A DNA stretch of 64,000 nt from Planctomycetota bacterium (GCA_027622275.1 JAQBZB010000009.1:1-64000), one strand, 5' to 3'; shown: positions 38,168-48,472, numbered from the stretch's first letter. The notes: generated from the letters alone by a model not told the origin. Program-made: numbers and translations.

Positions 38168-39424
38168 ATGTCAAACCGTTCCCAAGACACCCCAAAACGA
38201 ACCGTTGAATCGTTGCCGCGCAATGTCAAGCTGCTCGGTTGGGCGAGTTTTTTGAACGACGTTGCCAGCGAGATGATCTATCCGCTGATGCCGCAGTTTC
38301 TGATCGGGGTCTTGGGCGGCAGCCGCTTTCATCTCGGCATCATTGAAGGCGTCGCGGACTCAGTCGCCAGTCTGCTGAAGCTGTGGTCGGGCACACGATC
38401 CGATCGCGTCGGGAGGCGAAAGGGCTTTGTCGTTTTCGGCTACGCGCTCGCTACCGTTGCTCGACCGGTTCTTGGTCTGGTCGTCGCCCCGTGGCAGTTT
38501 TTTGTGACTCGCGTGGTCGATCGAATCGGCAAAGGGATTCGCACATCGCCGCGCGACGCCATGATCGCCGACGCGGCCGACGCAAGCATCCGAGGCCGTG
38601 CCTTTGGATTTCATCGAGCGATGGATCACCTCGGCGCTGCCATTGGGCCGCTTTTCGCGATGGCCTTCCTGTGGTTTTGGCCGGGGCAATTGCGAACGAT
38701 GTTTCTCGTGACGATCGTGCCCGGATTGTTGGTCATGGGCTTGCTCGTCCTGGGACTTAGGGAGCGGAGAGTTAAGAGCGACGGAGAGCTAAGTCGGGAA
38801 AGCGGCGATCCAGAAGTTCCGGCGCTGGACTCTCAACTCTCGTCTCTTGACTCTTCTCCGGCTCTCAACTCACTCGATGCCAACTTTGTCCGCTATCTGC
38901 TGGCGTTGACCGTCTTCACTTTGGGGAATTCCAGCGATGCCTTTCTTCTGGTAAGGGCTGAGGAGTTGGGCGTTCCAATCGCCGCGTTGCCCTTGTTGTG
39001 GTTCGTGTTCCACGTTGCCAAGAGCGGTGGGAATCTGGCGGCAGGCCGGCTCGTTGACCGTGTCGGAACAAGGGTTCCGATCTTTGTTGGCTGGATGATG
39101 TACGCCGCTGTCTATCTGGGTTTCGGTTTCGCGACGGCGGCATGGCAAGCGTGGGCGCTGTTCCTGGTTTACGCTGTCTTCTACGCTCTGACGGAGCCTG
39201 CGGAAAAGAAGCTGGTGACCGAACTTGTCGGGGCCGATCGAAAGGGGACGGCATTCGGCTGGTACAACTTTGCTATAGGCATTTCGGCACTACCGTCGAG
39301 CTTGATCTTCGGAGGCTTGTACGACTCGTGCGGCCCTGCCGTCGCGTTTGGATGGGGAGCGGGGTTGGCCCTAGTCGCCAGTGCCGTTTTCACGACCGTT
39401 CGTCAATTCAAGATCACCACGTGA
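38168..39424 (+). CDS. MFS transporter with repeat-derived central loop
   Basis: VASEMIYPLMPQFLIGVLGGSRFHLGIIEGVADSVASLLKLWSGTRSDRVGRRKGFVVFGYAL; loop RVKSDGELSRESGDPEVPALDSQLSSLDSSPALNS. Confidence 0.92.
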   Translation: MSNRSQDTPKRTVESLPRNVKLLGWASFLNDVASEMIYPLMPQFLIGVLGGSRFHLGIIEGVADSVASLLKLWSGTRSDRVGRRKGFVVFGYALATVARPVLGLVVAPWQFFVTRVVDRIGKGIRTSPRDAMIADAADASIRGRAFGFHRAMDHLGAAIGPLFAMAFLWFWPGQLRTMFLVTIVPGLLVMGLLVLGLRERRVKSDGELSRESGDPEVPALDSQLSSLDSSPALNSLDANFVRYLLALTVFTLGNSSDAFLLVRAEELGVPIAALPLLWFVFHVAKSGGNLAAGRLVDRVGTRVPIFVGWMMYAAVYLGFGFATAAWQAWALFLVYAVFYALTEPAEKKLVTELVGADRKGTAFGWYNFAIGISALPSSLIFGGLYDSCGPAVAFGWGAGLALVASAVFTTVRQFKITT

Positions 39425-39465
39425 CTTTTCACGGAAGAAGACGGCGCGCGCAATCGGCGAAGCAT

Positions 39466-39547
39466 GTAGAACAGTTGTCTCAACGGTTCTTGTCCTGTCA
39501 CGGGATCGGGAACCGGTGTCTCCGAACAGTTGAGACAACTGTTCTAC
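39466..39547. repeat. REP-like hairpin with perfect 19-bp arms at the RAYT 3' end
   Basis: GTAGAACAGTTGTCTCAAC (39466-39484) / GTTGAGACAACTGTTCTAC (39529-39547). Confidence 0.95.
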
Positions 39548-40005
39548 GTTCTTTCCCAATACAGAAACTCGCCCTCGCGCAGATTTGCCTTTTTCGGATT
39601 CTCGGCGATGTACTTTTGAAGGTACTCGAACTGCTCCGGGCCGCGGACGATGTGATCGAATGGCTCGGGTTGCCAAAAGGCCCCGGACGCACCGGTCGCC
39701 GCATTGATTTTGCGAGCGGTGTATCGCATCCAACTCTGACTGACGGTCTTGAGATCGGCTCCAACTCGAAACTGAACGATCGCATGAACATGATTCGGCA
39801 TCACGATAAACCGATCGAGATCGTATTTCGTGTCTTGATAGAACCGCATCGCATCGCCGACGACCTTGGCCAGTTTGGGACGCCTCAACAGGCACGCTCC
39901 GCGACAGTCATCAAGCGAGCGGTGAAAGATGCGGTCACTGAGCTGCTTGAAGTCCCGGCGGTCGGCGGAACTCAGTTGATTGAGCAACTCGTCGTGATTT
40001 GGCAA
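39544..40005 (-). mobile_element. REP-associated tyrosine transposase (RAYT, Y1 family)
   Basis: FIVMPNHVHAIVQF (HUH) and EQFEYLQKYIAENPKKANL (Tyr helix); GAFWQPEPFDHIVR. Confidence 0.9.
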
Positions 40006-40039
40006 CGGACTTGTGACGGGAACAATTGGGACAATTATT

Positions 40040-43000
40040 CTACAAACGAGTTTCCATTGGCGGCTCGAACCAGCGGTAGATGGCCGGGAGCACGACCAGC
40101 GTTAGCAGGCTCGACGTGAGTACGCCACCGATGACGACAGTTGCCAATGGTTGTTGGACTTCGGCACCAGTGCTGGTGGAGATGGCCATGGGCAAAAAGC
40201 CAAGGGCGTCGGTCGTGGCGGTCATCAGCACCGGACGGAGACGGTCCATTGCGCCGTGATAAATTGCGTCGTTGATCGCCGCACCTTTCTTGCGCAGATC
40301 GCGAATGTGCTCGACCAGCACCACGCCATTCATCACAGCGATGCCAAATAAAGCAATGAAGCCGACACCGGCCGAAATGGAAAACGGCATCCCACGCAGC
40401 CAGAGCAAGAGGATGCCGCCCGTGGCCGCCATCGGGACGTTCAGGTAGATCAGCAGCGCCAGTCGGCCCGAGCGAAATGCCATGTAGAGTAGCGAGAAGA
40501 TCAGAAACAGTGCGACCGGTACGGCGATCATCAAGCGACGATTGGCTTCTTGCAGATTCTTGAATTGCCCGCCCCAGGTAATGCGATAACTGGGTGGCAA
40601 CTGGACGTTTTGTTCGACGGCCTGCTGGGCGTCGGCCACAAAGCTGGCCAGGTCGCGACCGCGGACGTTGCACTGCACGAGGATGCGGCGATGGATGTCG
40701 TCGCGGCTGATCAACGCGGGCCCCTCTTCGACCACTACGTCCGCCAGTTGCTCCAAGGGAATCTGGCGGCCAAGCGGGTCTGCGATCTTCAGTTTTTTGA
40801 TGGACTCAAGGTCGGCGCGCCATTGTGGAGCGAGGCGCACTTGCAACGCAAATCGTTTTTGCCCTTCGAAGACCTGCCCGACTTCATGCCCGCCCACGAT
40901 CGCTACCGCGTCGAGCACATCGCGGGCGTTGATGCCGTAGCGGGCAATCTGATCGCGCTTGACCTTGATCCGCAGGTAGGCCATGCCACCGAGTTGCTCG
41001 GCGCGCACATCGGCTGCACCTCGCACTTGTCCGATGGCCCGCACGATCTCGTCGGCTGTGCGCGACAAGGTCTGCAAATCGTCGCCGTATAGGCTGATCC
41101 CAACGTCGGCTCGCACTCCGGCAATCAGCTCCTGCACTCGTAATTCAATCGGCTGGCTGAAACCAAATCCCTGACCTGGAATCTTTTCAGCCAAGGTCTC
41201 TTCCATCGCCTCGACCAGTTCTTCCTTGTCGTCGAATCGTTTCCACTCGCCCTTTGGCTTGAGCATGACGAAGATGTCGCTCCGGTTGACGCCCATCGGG
41301 TCGGTGGCGATTTCCGCTCGTCCGATCTTCGAGATGACAGACTGTACTTCGTCCGGGAATTCGTCCAACAGTGTTCGTTCGATGTCAGTACTCAGCCGGA
41401 TTGAAGTTTCCAGCGAGACGCTTTGCAGGCGATAACCTTCCATCGCGATATCGCCTTCGTCCAACGTGGGAATGAACTCGGCGCCGAACCGCGTGGCAAT
41501 CACCAAGCTACTGGCGAAGACGACAAACGCCGTGATCGCAACCAAGACGGGATGAGCGATCGCGCGGCGGAGCACTGGTCCGTAGCCGCTTTTGCAGATT
41601 CGTACGAGCCAGGTTTCCTTGTCGCTGATCTGGTGAGCCAGGAACAACGACGCCATGACTGGAATCACTGTCACGGATAGGACCAACGCGCCCGCGAGAG
41701 CCGACATAAAGCTGAACGCCATCGGGCGGAACATTTTGCCTTCGATGCCCTGTAGGCTGAGGATCGGCAGAAAGACGATAATGACCACCAGGCCAGCGAA
41801 CAGAATCGGCCGACCGACTTCCGCACCGGCATTGTGGATGGTTGAGAGTCGATGGTTGAGGGTTGAGAGTCGAGAGTCTGTTCTTTCTTTCAACTCTCGA
41901 CCCTCAACACTCAACCTTCTGACGATCTGCTCGACCATCACGACGGAACCATCCACAATGATGCCGAAATCCAATGCCCCAAGACTCATCAAATTCGCGG
42001 GCACTCCGGCCAAGTGCATGGCCGTGAACATCAACAGTGCGGAAAGTGGAATCGACGCCGCGACGATCAGCCCCGCTCGCAAGTCGCCCAACAGCAGAAA
42101 CAGCATAATGATCACCAGCACCGCTCCACTGCTGATGTTGTGCCGCACGGTGGCGATCGTGCGATCGACCAGAGCGGTGCGGTCGTAGAAGGTGTCGACG
42201 TAGACGCCGGGCGGCAGCGTCTTTTCGATTTCTCGAATGCGTTCATCCACGCGGCGGGCGACAAGTCGCGAGTTCTCGCCCATCAGCAGCATCGCCGTGC
42301 CCGTTACAATCTCGCCGCGACCGTCGCGAGTTGCTGCTCCATAACGAATCATCGGCGCGAAGCGGACTTCGCCCAAGTCGCGGATCATGATCGGCGTGCC
42401 GTCCGCGCGGCTGTCCACCACGATCGTCGCGATGTCATCGAGACTGCCGATCAGGGCCTCGCCACGGACGAGTTGTTGTTCGTCACGATGCTCGATGTAG
42501 CCGCCACCCTCGTTGGCGTTATTCTGTCGCAGCGCATCGAACACTTGCGTCAGCGAAATGTCGAAGTTGAGCAACTTGTTGGGATCGACCTGCACCTCGT
42601 AGGTTTTAAGTTCACCGCCGTGCGTATTGACTTCGATGACGCCGGGCACACTGCGCAACTGGTAAGCGATCTGCCATTCGAGGATCGTCCGCAGATCCAT
42701 CACACTGTATGCGTAGCCTGGCTTCGCGCGAACCTCGAAGTGATAGATTTCTCCCAAACCGGTCGCGATCGGGCCCATTTGTGGATCGCTAATGCCATCG
42801 GGGATGTTGTTGCGAGCTTCTTGCAAACGCTCGTTGACCAGATTGCGAGCCCAGTAGATGTCGGTGCCGTCCTCGAAAACCACGGTCACGTTGGAAAGTC
42901 CCGCCAGGGAAAGCGAACGGATCTCGGCAACTCGAGGCATCCCGCTCAGCGATGTTTCCACCGGGAAGGTGATGAACTGTTCGACCTCGACCGGCCCCAG

Positions 43001-43165
43001 GCCGGGAGCCTGCGTTAGCACCAAGACCTGGACGTTGGTCAAATCCGGCACGGCGTCCACCGGCAGATTCACCATCGACACGGTGCCGAGCCCGACCATC
43101 ACCAGCGTCAGCAGAAAGACGGCGAATCGGTTGTCGAGCGACAGATCGATGAGACGCTGGACCAT
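40040..43165 (-). CDS. CusA/CzcA-family RND transporter (RND4)
   Basis: MVQRLIDLSLDNRFAVFLLTLVMVGLGTVSMVNLPVDAVPDLTNVQV; contains an in-frame repeat near 41841-41915. Confidence 0.95.
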   Translation of the reverse strand: MVQRLIDLSLDNRFAVFLLTLVMVGLGTVSMVNLPVDAVPDLTNVQVLVLTQAPGLGPVEVEQFITFPVETSLSGMPRVAEIRSLSLAGLSNVTVVFEDGTDIYWARNLVNERLQEARNNIPDGISDPQMGPIATGLGEIYHFEVRAKPGYAYSVMDLRTILEWQIAYQLRSVPGVIEVNTHGGELKTYEVQVDPNKLLNFDISLTQVFDALRQNNANEGGGYIEHRDEQQLVRGEALIGSLDDIATIVVDSRADGTPIMIRDLGEVRFAPMIRYGAATRDGRGEIVTGTAMLLMGENSRLVARRVDERIREIEKTLPPGVYVDTFYDRTALVDRTIATVRHNISSGAVLVIIMLFLLLGDLRAGLIVAASIPLSALLMFTAMHLAGVPANLMSLGALDFGIIVDGSVVMVEQIVRRLSVEGRELKERTDSRLSTLNHRLSTIHNAGAEVGRPILFAGLVVIIVFLPILSLQGIEGKMFRPMAFSFMSALAGALVLSVTVIPVMASLFLAHQISDKETWLVRICKSGYGPVLRRAIAHPVLVAITAFVVFASSLVIATRFGAEFIPTLDEGDIAMEGYRLQSVSLETSIRLSTDIERTLLDEFPDEVQSVISKIGRAEIATDPMGVNRSDIFVMLKPKGEWKRFDDKEELVEAMEETLAEKIPGQGFGFSQPIELRVQELIAGVRADVGISLYGDDLQTLSRTADEIVRAIGQVRGAADVRAEQLGGMAYLRIKVKRDQIARYGINARDVLDAVAIVGGHEVGQVFEGQKRFALQVRLAPQWRADLESIKKLKIADPLGRQIPLEQLADVVVEEGPALISRDDIHRRILVQCNVRGRDLASFVADAQQAVEQNVQLPPSYRITWGGQFKNLQEANRRLMIAVPVALFLIFSLLYMAFRSGRLALLIYLNVPMAATGGILLLWLRGMPFSISAGVGFIALFGIAVMNGVVLVEHIRDLRKKGAAINDAIYHGAMDRLRPVLMTATTDALGFLPMAISTSTGAEVQQPLATVVIGGVLTSSLLTLVVLPAIYRWFEPPMETRL
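41841..41915. repeat. In-frame hairpin repeat in RND4
   Basis: GTTGAGAGTCGATGGTTGAGGGTTGAGAGTCGAGAGT ... CAACTCTCGACCCTCAACACTCAAC; encodes RRLSVEGRELKERTDSRLSTLNHRLSTIH. Confidence 0.85.
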
Positions 43166-43172
43166 GGCCAGT

Positions 43173-44720
43173 TCAATCCTCGTCCGCGAACTGCTCGGCG
43201 AGCATCTGCGATTTCAAGAAGAACCCGCCCCTCCACGACGACCGCTTCGTCGTCGGCGAGTCCGGCAGTGACCTCGACCATATCGCCGCCCGCGCGGCCT
43301 GTCGAGACGTCGCGGCGAACGAACTCGTCGCCTTCAAGATGCACGAAAACAAATCGCTTGTTCTCATGTTCCTGAATCGCGCTGACCGGCACGGCCAGCA
43401 CATCGGTCAGCGGTTCGCCACGCAATTCCACTTCGACGAACATGCCGGGCTTGAGCAAACGTTGCGGGTTTTCGGCAATCGCGGTCATCGGCAAGGTCCG
43501 CGTCTTGTCGTCCACCACCGATCCGGTTGAAAAGACGCGGCCCTCAAAAACTCGATCCGGATACGCGTTCACGCGAAAGCGAATCGACTCATCCATGAGA
43601 TGAGTCAGCAGCGAAATGTACTGGTCAAAAAAATGTCGACCTTGACCCAGACCGTGGATAGATCGGCGACGGTAAACAACATCGCGGTTGGATCGACTCG
43701 CTCCTCGAGGACGACATCTTTCTGGATGATCGAACCAGCAAACGGGGCGGTGATTGTGTAATGCGAGACGGTCTCGCCACCACTGCCTATGGTCTCGGCG
43801 AGACCCACCGTGTCGCTGACGCCGAGAATTCGCAGATTCAGTTCGCTCACCGACTCGGCTGTCTAGGCCTTCTGCAACTCGTGCTCGGCGGCGAGTCGGC
43901 TGTGGCTCGATGTGAACTTGATTTGCTCCAATAACGCCAGCATCGTCGCTTGGTCTGCTTCCAACGCCGCCTGGGCGGTCAGCAGATCCTTGCCGGCCGT
44001 GATGCGTTGTTCCGAAAGATCGTTGAGCCGTTCATAGTCTGCCTGTGACTTGTGCAGTCGGGCGTAGGCGGAGACGAGTTGCGAGCGATAATCGCCCATG
44101 TCGCGGTCCAGAAAGGTCTCTTCAATCTGTGCGAGCGGAACGCGTTTACGCAACGATTCGATTAACGCCTGGACGTTGGTCTCGACCGTTTGTTGCCATT
44201 GATAGTCCACCTCGGCCAGACGAGTCGCCAAGCGGCTCTTGATCAGTTCGAGTTTCGCCAGACCGATTTGTTGGCTATCGATGACGACAAGCCTCTGGCC
44301 CGCGGCCACTTCCTGACCGAAATAGACCGGCACTTCGTGAACCAGTCCCTCGACTTGAGAGTAAATCTGCGGGAGGCGATCTTCATTCAGCGCCAACTTG
44401 CCCGTCACCTGCACGACTTGCGAGAGGGTCTCGCGTTGAGCCGGCTCGATGCGGAGGCCGGCGACTTTCCATTTCGCCTTTTCCAACCTGATGACGCTCG
44501 CTTCGCCTTCTTCGGCCCGTTGACCATTCTCGGTTTGTGCCGGCACGCGAGCGGAAAGCCATCGGCTACCACGCAAGGTGAAATAGGTGATCCCGCTTCC
44601 CGCGAGAGCTGCCAGCAGCACCACCGCAACCACGGTCAGCCAAAAGTATCGATGTTTCCGCACGTGCGTCACGGGCATCGGCCTGTTCGGTGCTTGTTCC
44701 CCTTCATTTGTTGTGTCCAT
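43173..44720 (-). pseudogene. RND periplasmic adaptor with three lesions (in-frame TAG, T7 frameshift, GGGGCGGG frameshift)
   Basis: ORFs 43863..44750, 43605..43850, 43108..43596 and 43173..43403 are successive pieces of one HlyD/CusB-like protein. Confidence 0.85.
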
Positions 44721-45004
44721 TTCGCGCCCGCATCCTGATGCAACCCACACAAGCCTTACAATCGCGACAGGCGATAGAAATTCGCCGTCGCGTCAAAGAC
44801 AGTGTGGCGAGCAAGTTTAGTTCAACGATAGCCGATGCGCCTGGCAAGAAGATGACGCGCTGATTACGGTTTCGTCATTTCGAAGTGTTGCGGTCGCCAC
44901 GCGACGCCAGCCCTCTCGGCGATTCGCGGCTCGAGCGATACAAGTCGTGCTTGCTCCAATGGCCGGCGGCACATCGCAATTCGTCAATGGTAGAAACTGC
45001 CGTC

Positions 45005-46450
45005 TTACTTAGGCTCGGCCCCCAAGCTGTCCTTCAACAATAGCCCCTTGATCTCAACCGATGCAGCCCAAAGTTCGCCGAGTGCTTCAATGTAAGCCAA
45101 ATTCGTCTGGGAGAACGTCGTTTGCGCGGTCAGCACATCCAAATACGCGATCTCGCCTCCCTCGTATCCCTTTTTGACAAACTCGAGAGTCGTTCGGTAG
45201 TTGTCCAGAATCCCATCCGGCTTCGAGTAGTCTTCAGCCTGATTCCGGGCGTTCGCGTAGCGTTGATAAACGGTTGCCAAGCGCCGCTGTAAACTGAGTT
45301 CGATCTTGGCCACTGCATGTTCGGCAGCCACCAGATCGGATTCGGCTTCACGAATGCCGCCCTGGTTTCGGTTCAGCCACGGGATCGGCATCGAGACTTG
45401 CAAATTGCCATTGGTGCTGCCGGTTCCGTTGTCGCTTTGCATGATGGCTTGCACGTCGATATTTGGAATGGGCTCCGCGTAAGCCCGATCGATAGCCCAT
45501 CGGGCGCGCTCGATCTCCGCGACGGCGGCCGCGATCTCAGGGCTCTCGGCAAGCAGTCTTTGCAAAGACTCGTTCTGCTCGATTTGCGTCGTAATGGTTT
45601 CGATGTCACCTGTCAGCGGACGAATCGGAATGCCGGGCGAACCAAGGACGGCGGTGAGTCGCGTCCAGGCGGCCTCTTGCGAGTTTGCGGCGTTTTTGCC
45701 GAGCAGCTGGGCCATCTGCAACGCGCCGCGGCTGCGAATCACGTCGACCTGGCTGACTTCCGCCGCGTTGAACAACGCTTCAGCCGTCTTCAGTGCGTCG
45801 TCGGCGATCGCCACCAACTGTTGCGTTACTGCCATCCGGCGCTGTGCGATCAAAACGTCATAGAACCCGAGTCGCACGTCGGTCAGAACGCGTTGCTCTT
45901 GCGCAAACGCCATCTGCTCGGCTTTGAGGATCTCCTGATCGGCCACGGCGCGGTTCAGCCTCAGCTTGTGGCCGCGCACGAATTCTTGGCTGATGTAGAC
46001 GCCTTGCTGTTCCGCTTGCCCATGACTGCCGATCTGTTGACCGGAGTAGCCGAGTACCGTGTTGGGATACAGCCCGACTTGCACCCATTTGCCTTGCGCC
46101 GCATTGACGTGCGCCCGCGCTTCGATCAGCGACGGATTCGTGGCGAGGGCGATCTCTTCGAGCTGTTCCAGCGTCAACTCGCCGTCCCACGGTGCTCCGA
46201 TTTGAGGTTCAGGAGCGGGCATGAGCCCGTCCGCTGTACTGACGATGGGTTCCGGAAGTGGCGGGTCGCCGGGCTGTGCGTACGCGACGGGAAGTATTTC
46301 AGCGGCCGGTGCGGGAACGCAGGCGAGCGATGATTGTTCGGGTGCCGCACGAACGCCAAGACTGAACAGCGTCGCGCGCTCCGGCCGCGGCAGCCTGCAC
46401 CCGACGAACAGGCAGACGCAGAGCACAGTCGTGATGCGGGCAAGTGTCAT
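45005..46450 (-). CDS. TolC/CusC-like outer-membrane factor
   Basis: LEQLEEIALATNPSLIEARAHVNAAQGKWVQVGLYPNTVLGYSGQQIGSHGQAEQQGVYISQEFVRGHKLRLNRA. Confidence 0.92.
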   Translation of the reverse strand: MTLARITTVLCVCLFVGCRLPRPERATLFSLGVRAAPEQSSLACVPAPAAEILPVAYAQPGDPPLPEPIVSTADGLMPAPEPQIGAPWDGELTLEQLEEIALATNPSLIEARAHVNAAQGKWVQVGLYPNTVLGYSGQQIGSHGQAEQQGVYISQEFVRGHKLRLNRAVADQEILKAEQMAFAQEQRVLTDVRLGFYDVLIAQRRMAVTQQLVAIADDALKTAEALFNAAEVSQVDVIRSRGALQMAQLLGKNAANSQEAAWTRLTAVLGSPGIPIRPLTGDIETITTQIEQNESLQRLLAESPEIAAAVAEIERARWAIDRAYAEPIPNIDVQAIMQSDNGTGSTNGNLQVSMPIPWLNRNQGGIREAESDLVAAEHAVAKIELSLQRRLATVYQRYANARNQAEDYSKPDGILDNYRTTLEFVKKGYEGGEIAYLDVLTAQTTFSQTNLAYIEALGELWAASVEIKGLLLKDSLGAEPK

Positions 46451-46501
46451 GAATGATTATTTTCCATCGCACTCCGAACCGTGCATTGATGATTTCCCGT
46501 A

Positions 46502-46556
46502 GTGGTGGCTTCCAGCCGCCACTGGACAACGACGGCTGGCAGCCGCCACCACGAAA
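46502..46556. repeat. REP-like imperfect hairpin GTGGTGGCTTCCAGCCG...CGGCTGGCAGCCGCCACCAC
   Basis: Inverted arms in the intergenic region. Confidence 0.65.
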
Positions 46557-46779
46557 ACCGGGAAGTACGGATGATGAAGTGCGACAGCAGCGAGACGGAT
46601 ATGAGGAAGGGTGGGACAACTCGCCACCAAGCTGCTGGCGGCGAGTCTGGGTTCATCCCTATATCCGTTATCGTCGTCAAAGTTGTAGAGCTTGAACCAA
46701 TCGTGACAGTCGAAGCGGGAGCAGTTATAGTCAGTTTGAGATCACCGCCGAAACAGCTGCCCCGCATGCGGAGTGCCCC

Positions 46780-47946
46780 ATGTTCGATCGACGTGTCCTG
46801 CTGAAGCAGGCTAGCCTGTTCGCTCCCTTCTGGTTAGCGGGGCGCAGCGCCTTTGCGGCGCCCGACCCAAAAACGGGACTGATCGTTCATACGCTCGTGC
46901 CACACAACGCCGAGCCGCCGCTCGGCTCCTTGGTTCAGTCTTGGATCACGCCGAACGAACTGTTCTATGTCCGCAGCCACGCGCCCGTGCCGAAGGTCGA
47001 TGCCGACACGTTTCGGCTTTCCGTCGAAGGAATTGTCGAGCGGCCGTTCGAGATTTCACTCGCGCAGCTGCAAAGCGACTTCAAGCGGCAAGCGGTTGTC
47101 GCGACGATGACCTGTGCCGGCAATCGCCGCTCGGAGCACAGTCTGGTCAAGGAAGTTTCGGGCGTGCCGTGGGGCGCGGGAGCCATCGGAAATGCTGAAT
47201 GGGCGGGGGTGCGATTGTCGGATCTGCTGAAGAGAGCAGGAATCAAGGAAGGGGCCAAGCACGTTTGGTTCGACGGCGTCGACGAAGTCGAGCACAAAGG
47301 CGGCATGATTCCTTTCGGTGCCTCGATCCCGCTCGATAAAGCAATGAGCGATACCGAGTCGATGCCGGGCGCGCTAGTTTGTTACGAAATGAACGGCCAA
47401 CCGCTGTCGCCGGATCATGGCTTTCCGATACGAACGGTCGTGCCGGGCTATATAGGTGCTCGCAGCGTCAAATGGCTTGGCAAGATCATCGTCAGCGATC
47501 GTCCGTCGACGAATCACTACGTTGCCGGGGCTTACAAACTCGTGACGGAAGGGACGGAGGACGAATTGGCCTCGAGTCCGCCTCTCGATAACTTCGTGAT
47601 CAATTCGGTGACTTGCGTGCCCGCAGCGGGGAGCAAAGTCGTAACAGGAAAACTGGAAGTCAGCGGCTATGCATTGGCGACCGGCTTGCAGGGAGAGACG
47701 ATCGCAAAGGTCGAGCTATCGACGGATGGCGGCAAGAGCTGGACGAAAGCCCGCTTCACGAGCCAGGCCAAGCCGTACTGTTGGAGGTTGTGGAAAGCTG
47801 ACCTCGAAGTCCACGCCAGGACGTCGGAGATCATCGCCCGCGCCGTCGACTCGACCGGCGGCGTGCAGCCTGAAACGGTGGTGTGGAACCTGAAAGGCTA
47901 CATGTTCAACGCCTGGCACAAGACTTCCGTAAGAGTTAGCCCGTAG
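46780..47946 (+). CDS. Sulfite-oxidase-like molybdopterin-dependent oxidoreductase
   Basis: VVATMTCAGNRRSEHSLVKEVSGVPWGAGAIGNAEWAGVRLSDLL; DHGFPIRTVVPGYIGARSVKWLGKIIVS. Confidence 0.93.
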   Translation: MFDRRVLLKQASLFAPFWLAGRSAFAAPDPKTGLIVHTLVPHNAEPPLGSLVQSWITPNELFYVRSHAPVPKVDADTFRLSVEGIVERPFEISLAQLQSDFKRQAVVATMTCAGNRRSEHSLVKEVSGVPWGAGAIGNAEWAGVRLSDLLKRAGIKEGAKHVWFDGVDEVEHKGGMIPFGASIPLDKAMSDTESMPGALVCYEMNGQPLSPDHGFPIRTVVPGYIGARSVKWLGKIIVSDRPSTNHYVAGAYKLVTEGTEDELASSPPLDNFVINSVTCVPAAGSKVVTGKLEVSGYALATGLQGETIAKVELSTDGGKSWTKARFTSQAKPYCWRLWKADLEVHARTSEIIARAVDSTGGVQPETVVWNLKGYMFNAWHKTSVRVSP

Positions 47947-47963
47947 GCGTGGACAGAGAAAAG

Positions 47964-48045
47964 TAGGCCGGACCAAGGCTTTGCGCAGTTCCGGCATCCA
48001 CACCAATTCAACTGCCGGAACCACGCAGAGCCTCGTTCCGGCCTA
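47964..48045. repeat. REP-like hairpin with 33-nt arms
   Basis: TAGGCCGGACCAAGGCTTTGCGCAGTTCCGGCA (47964-47996) / TGCCGGAACCACGCAGAGCCTCGTTCCGGCCTA (48013-48045). Confidence 0.9.
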
Positions 48046-48050
48046 ATCGG

Positions 48051-48310
48051 CTACGATTTGCGAGTAACGATATGAATGACAATGCCGACGAATAAACCGA
48101 CGAAACCACCGACTCCCGCGGCAATCGAATGCCCGTTCGGATCGCCAGAGCCACGGAAATACGGTGCCAGCACAATCGAGCCAATCACGGCACCAAGAAA
48201 CGCGGGAAGCAGATACTCGCGAATGCGAAACGGCGGTGCGTTGGTTTTGCAGGTGATTCATTTGTGCCGGAATCGGTCTTGGGCGAGGCGTATGGATTGG
48301 AATCATTCAT
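48051..48310 (-). pseudogene. Small membrane-protein cassette ORF with one frameshift
   Basis: MNDSNPYASPKTDSGTNESPAKP then, in another frame, APPFRIREYLLPAFLGAVIGSIVLAPYFRGSGDPNGHSIAAGVGGFVGLFVGIVIHIVTRKS*. Confidence 0.6.
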
Positions 48311-48334
48311 CAGCGATCTCGGGTGAGTTCGATC

Positions 48335-48472
48335 ACCCAACGGTTGGCACGGCCGTCACCGCGCTCATCGAAGGCTACCAACGTCGAGCAAGAGTTGATT
48401 GTCCAACGACACGAGCGTTGAAGCAAGAGCGAAGGTGTGGCCGAAGGCCCCAGCGGGCATGCATTGTTGGGC
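48335..48472 (-). other. attC-like recombination site (site 3)
   Basis: Minus strand: GCCCAAC ... GTTGGGT (RYYYAAC/GTTRRRY both canonical), 138 bp, starts 14 nt after the LRR ORF stop. Confidence 0.6.

Noticed and set aside
39142-40119. 325-aa plus-strand ORF
   Set aside because: Overlaps the MFS C-terminus and runs antisense to the RAYT gene; the RAYT has HUH and Tyr motifs.
42014-43018. 334-aa plus-strand ORF
   Set aside because: Antisense shadow of RND4; same composition bias.
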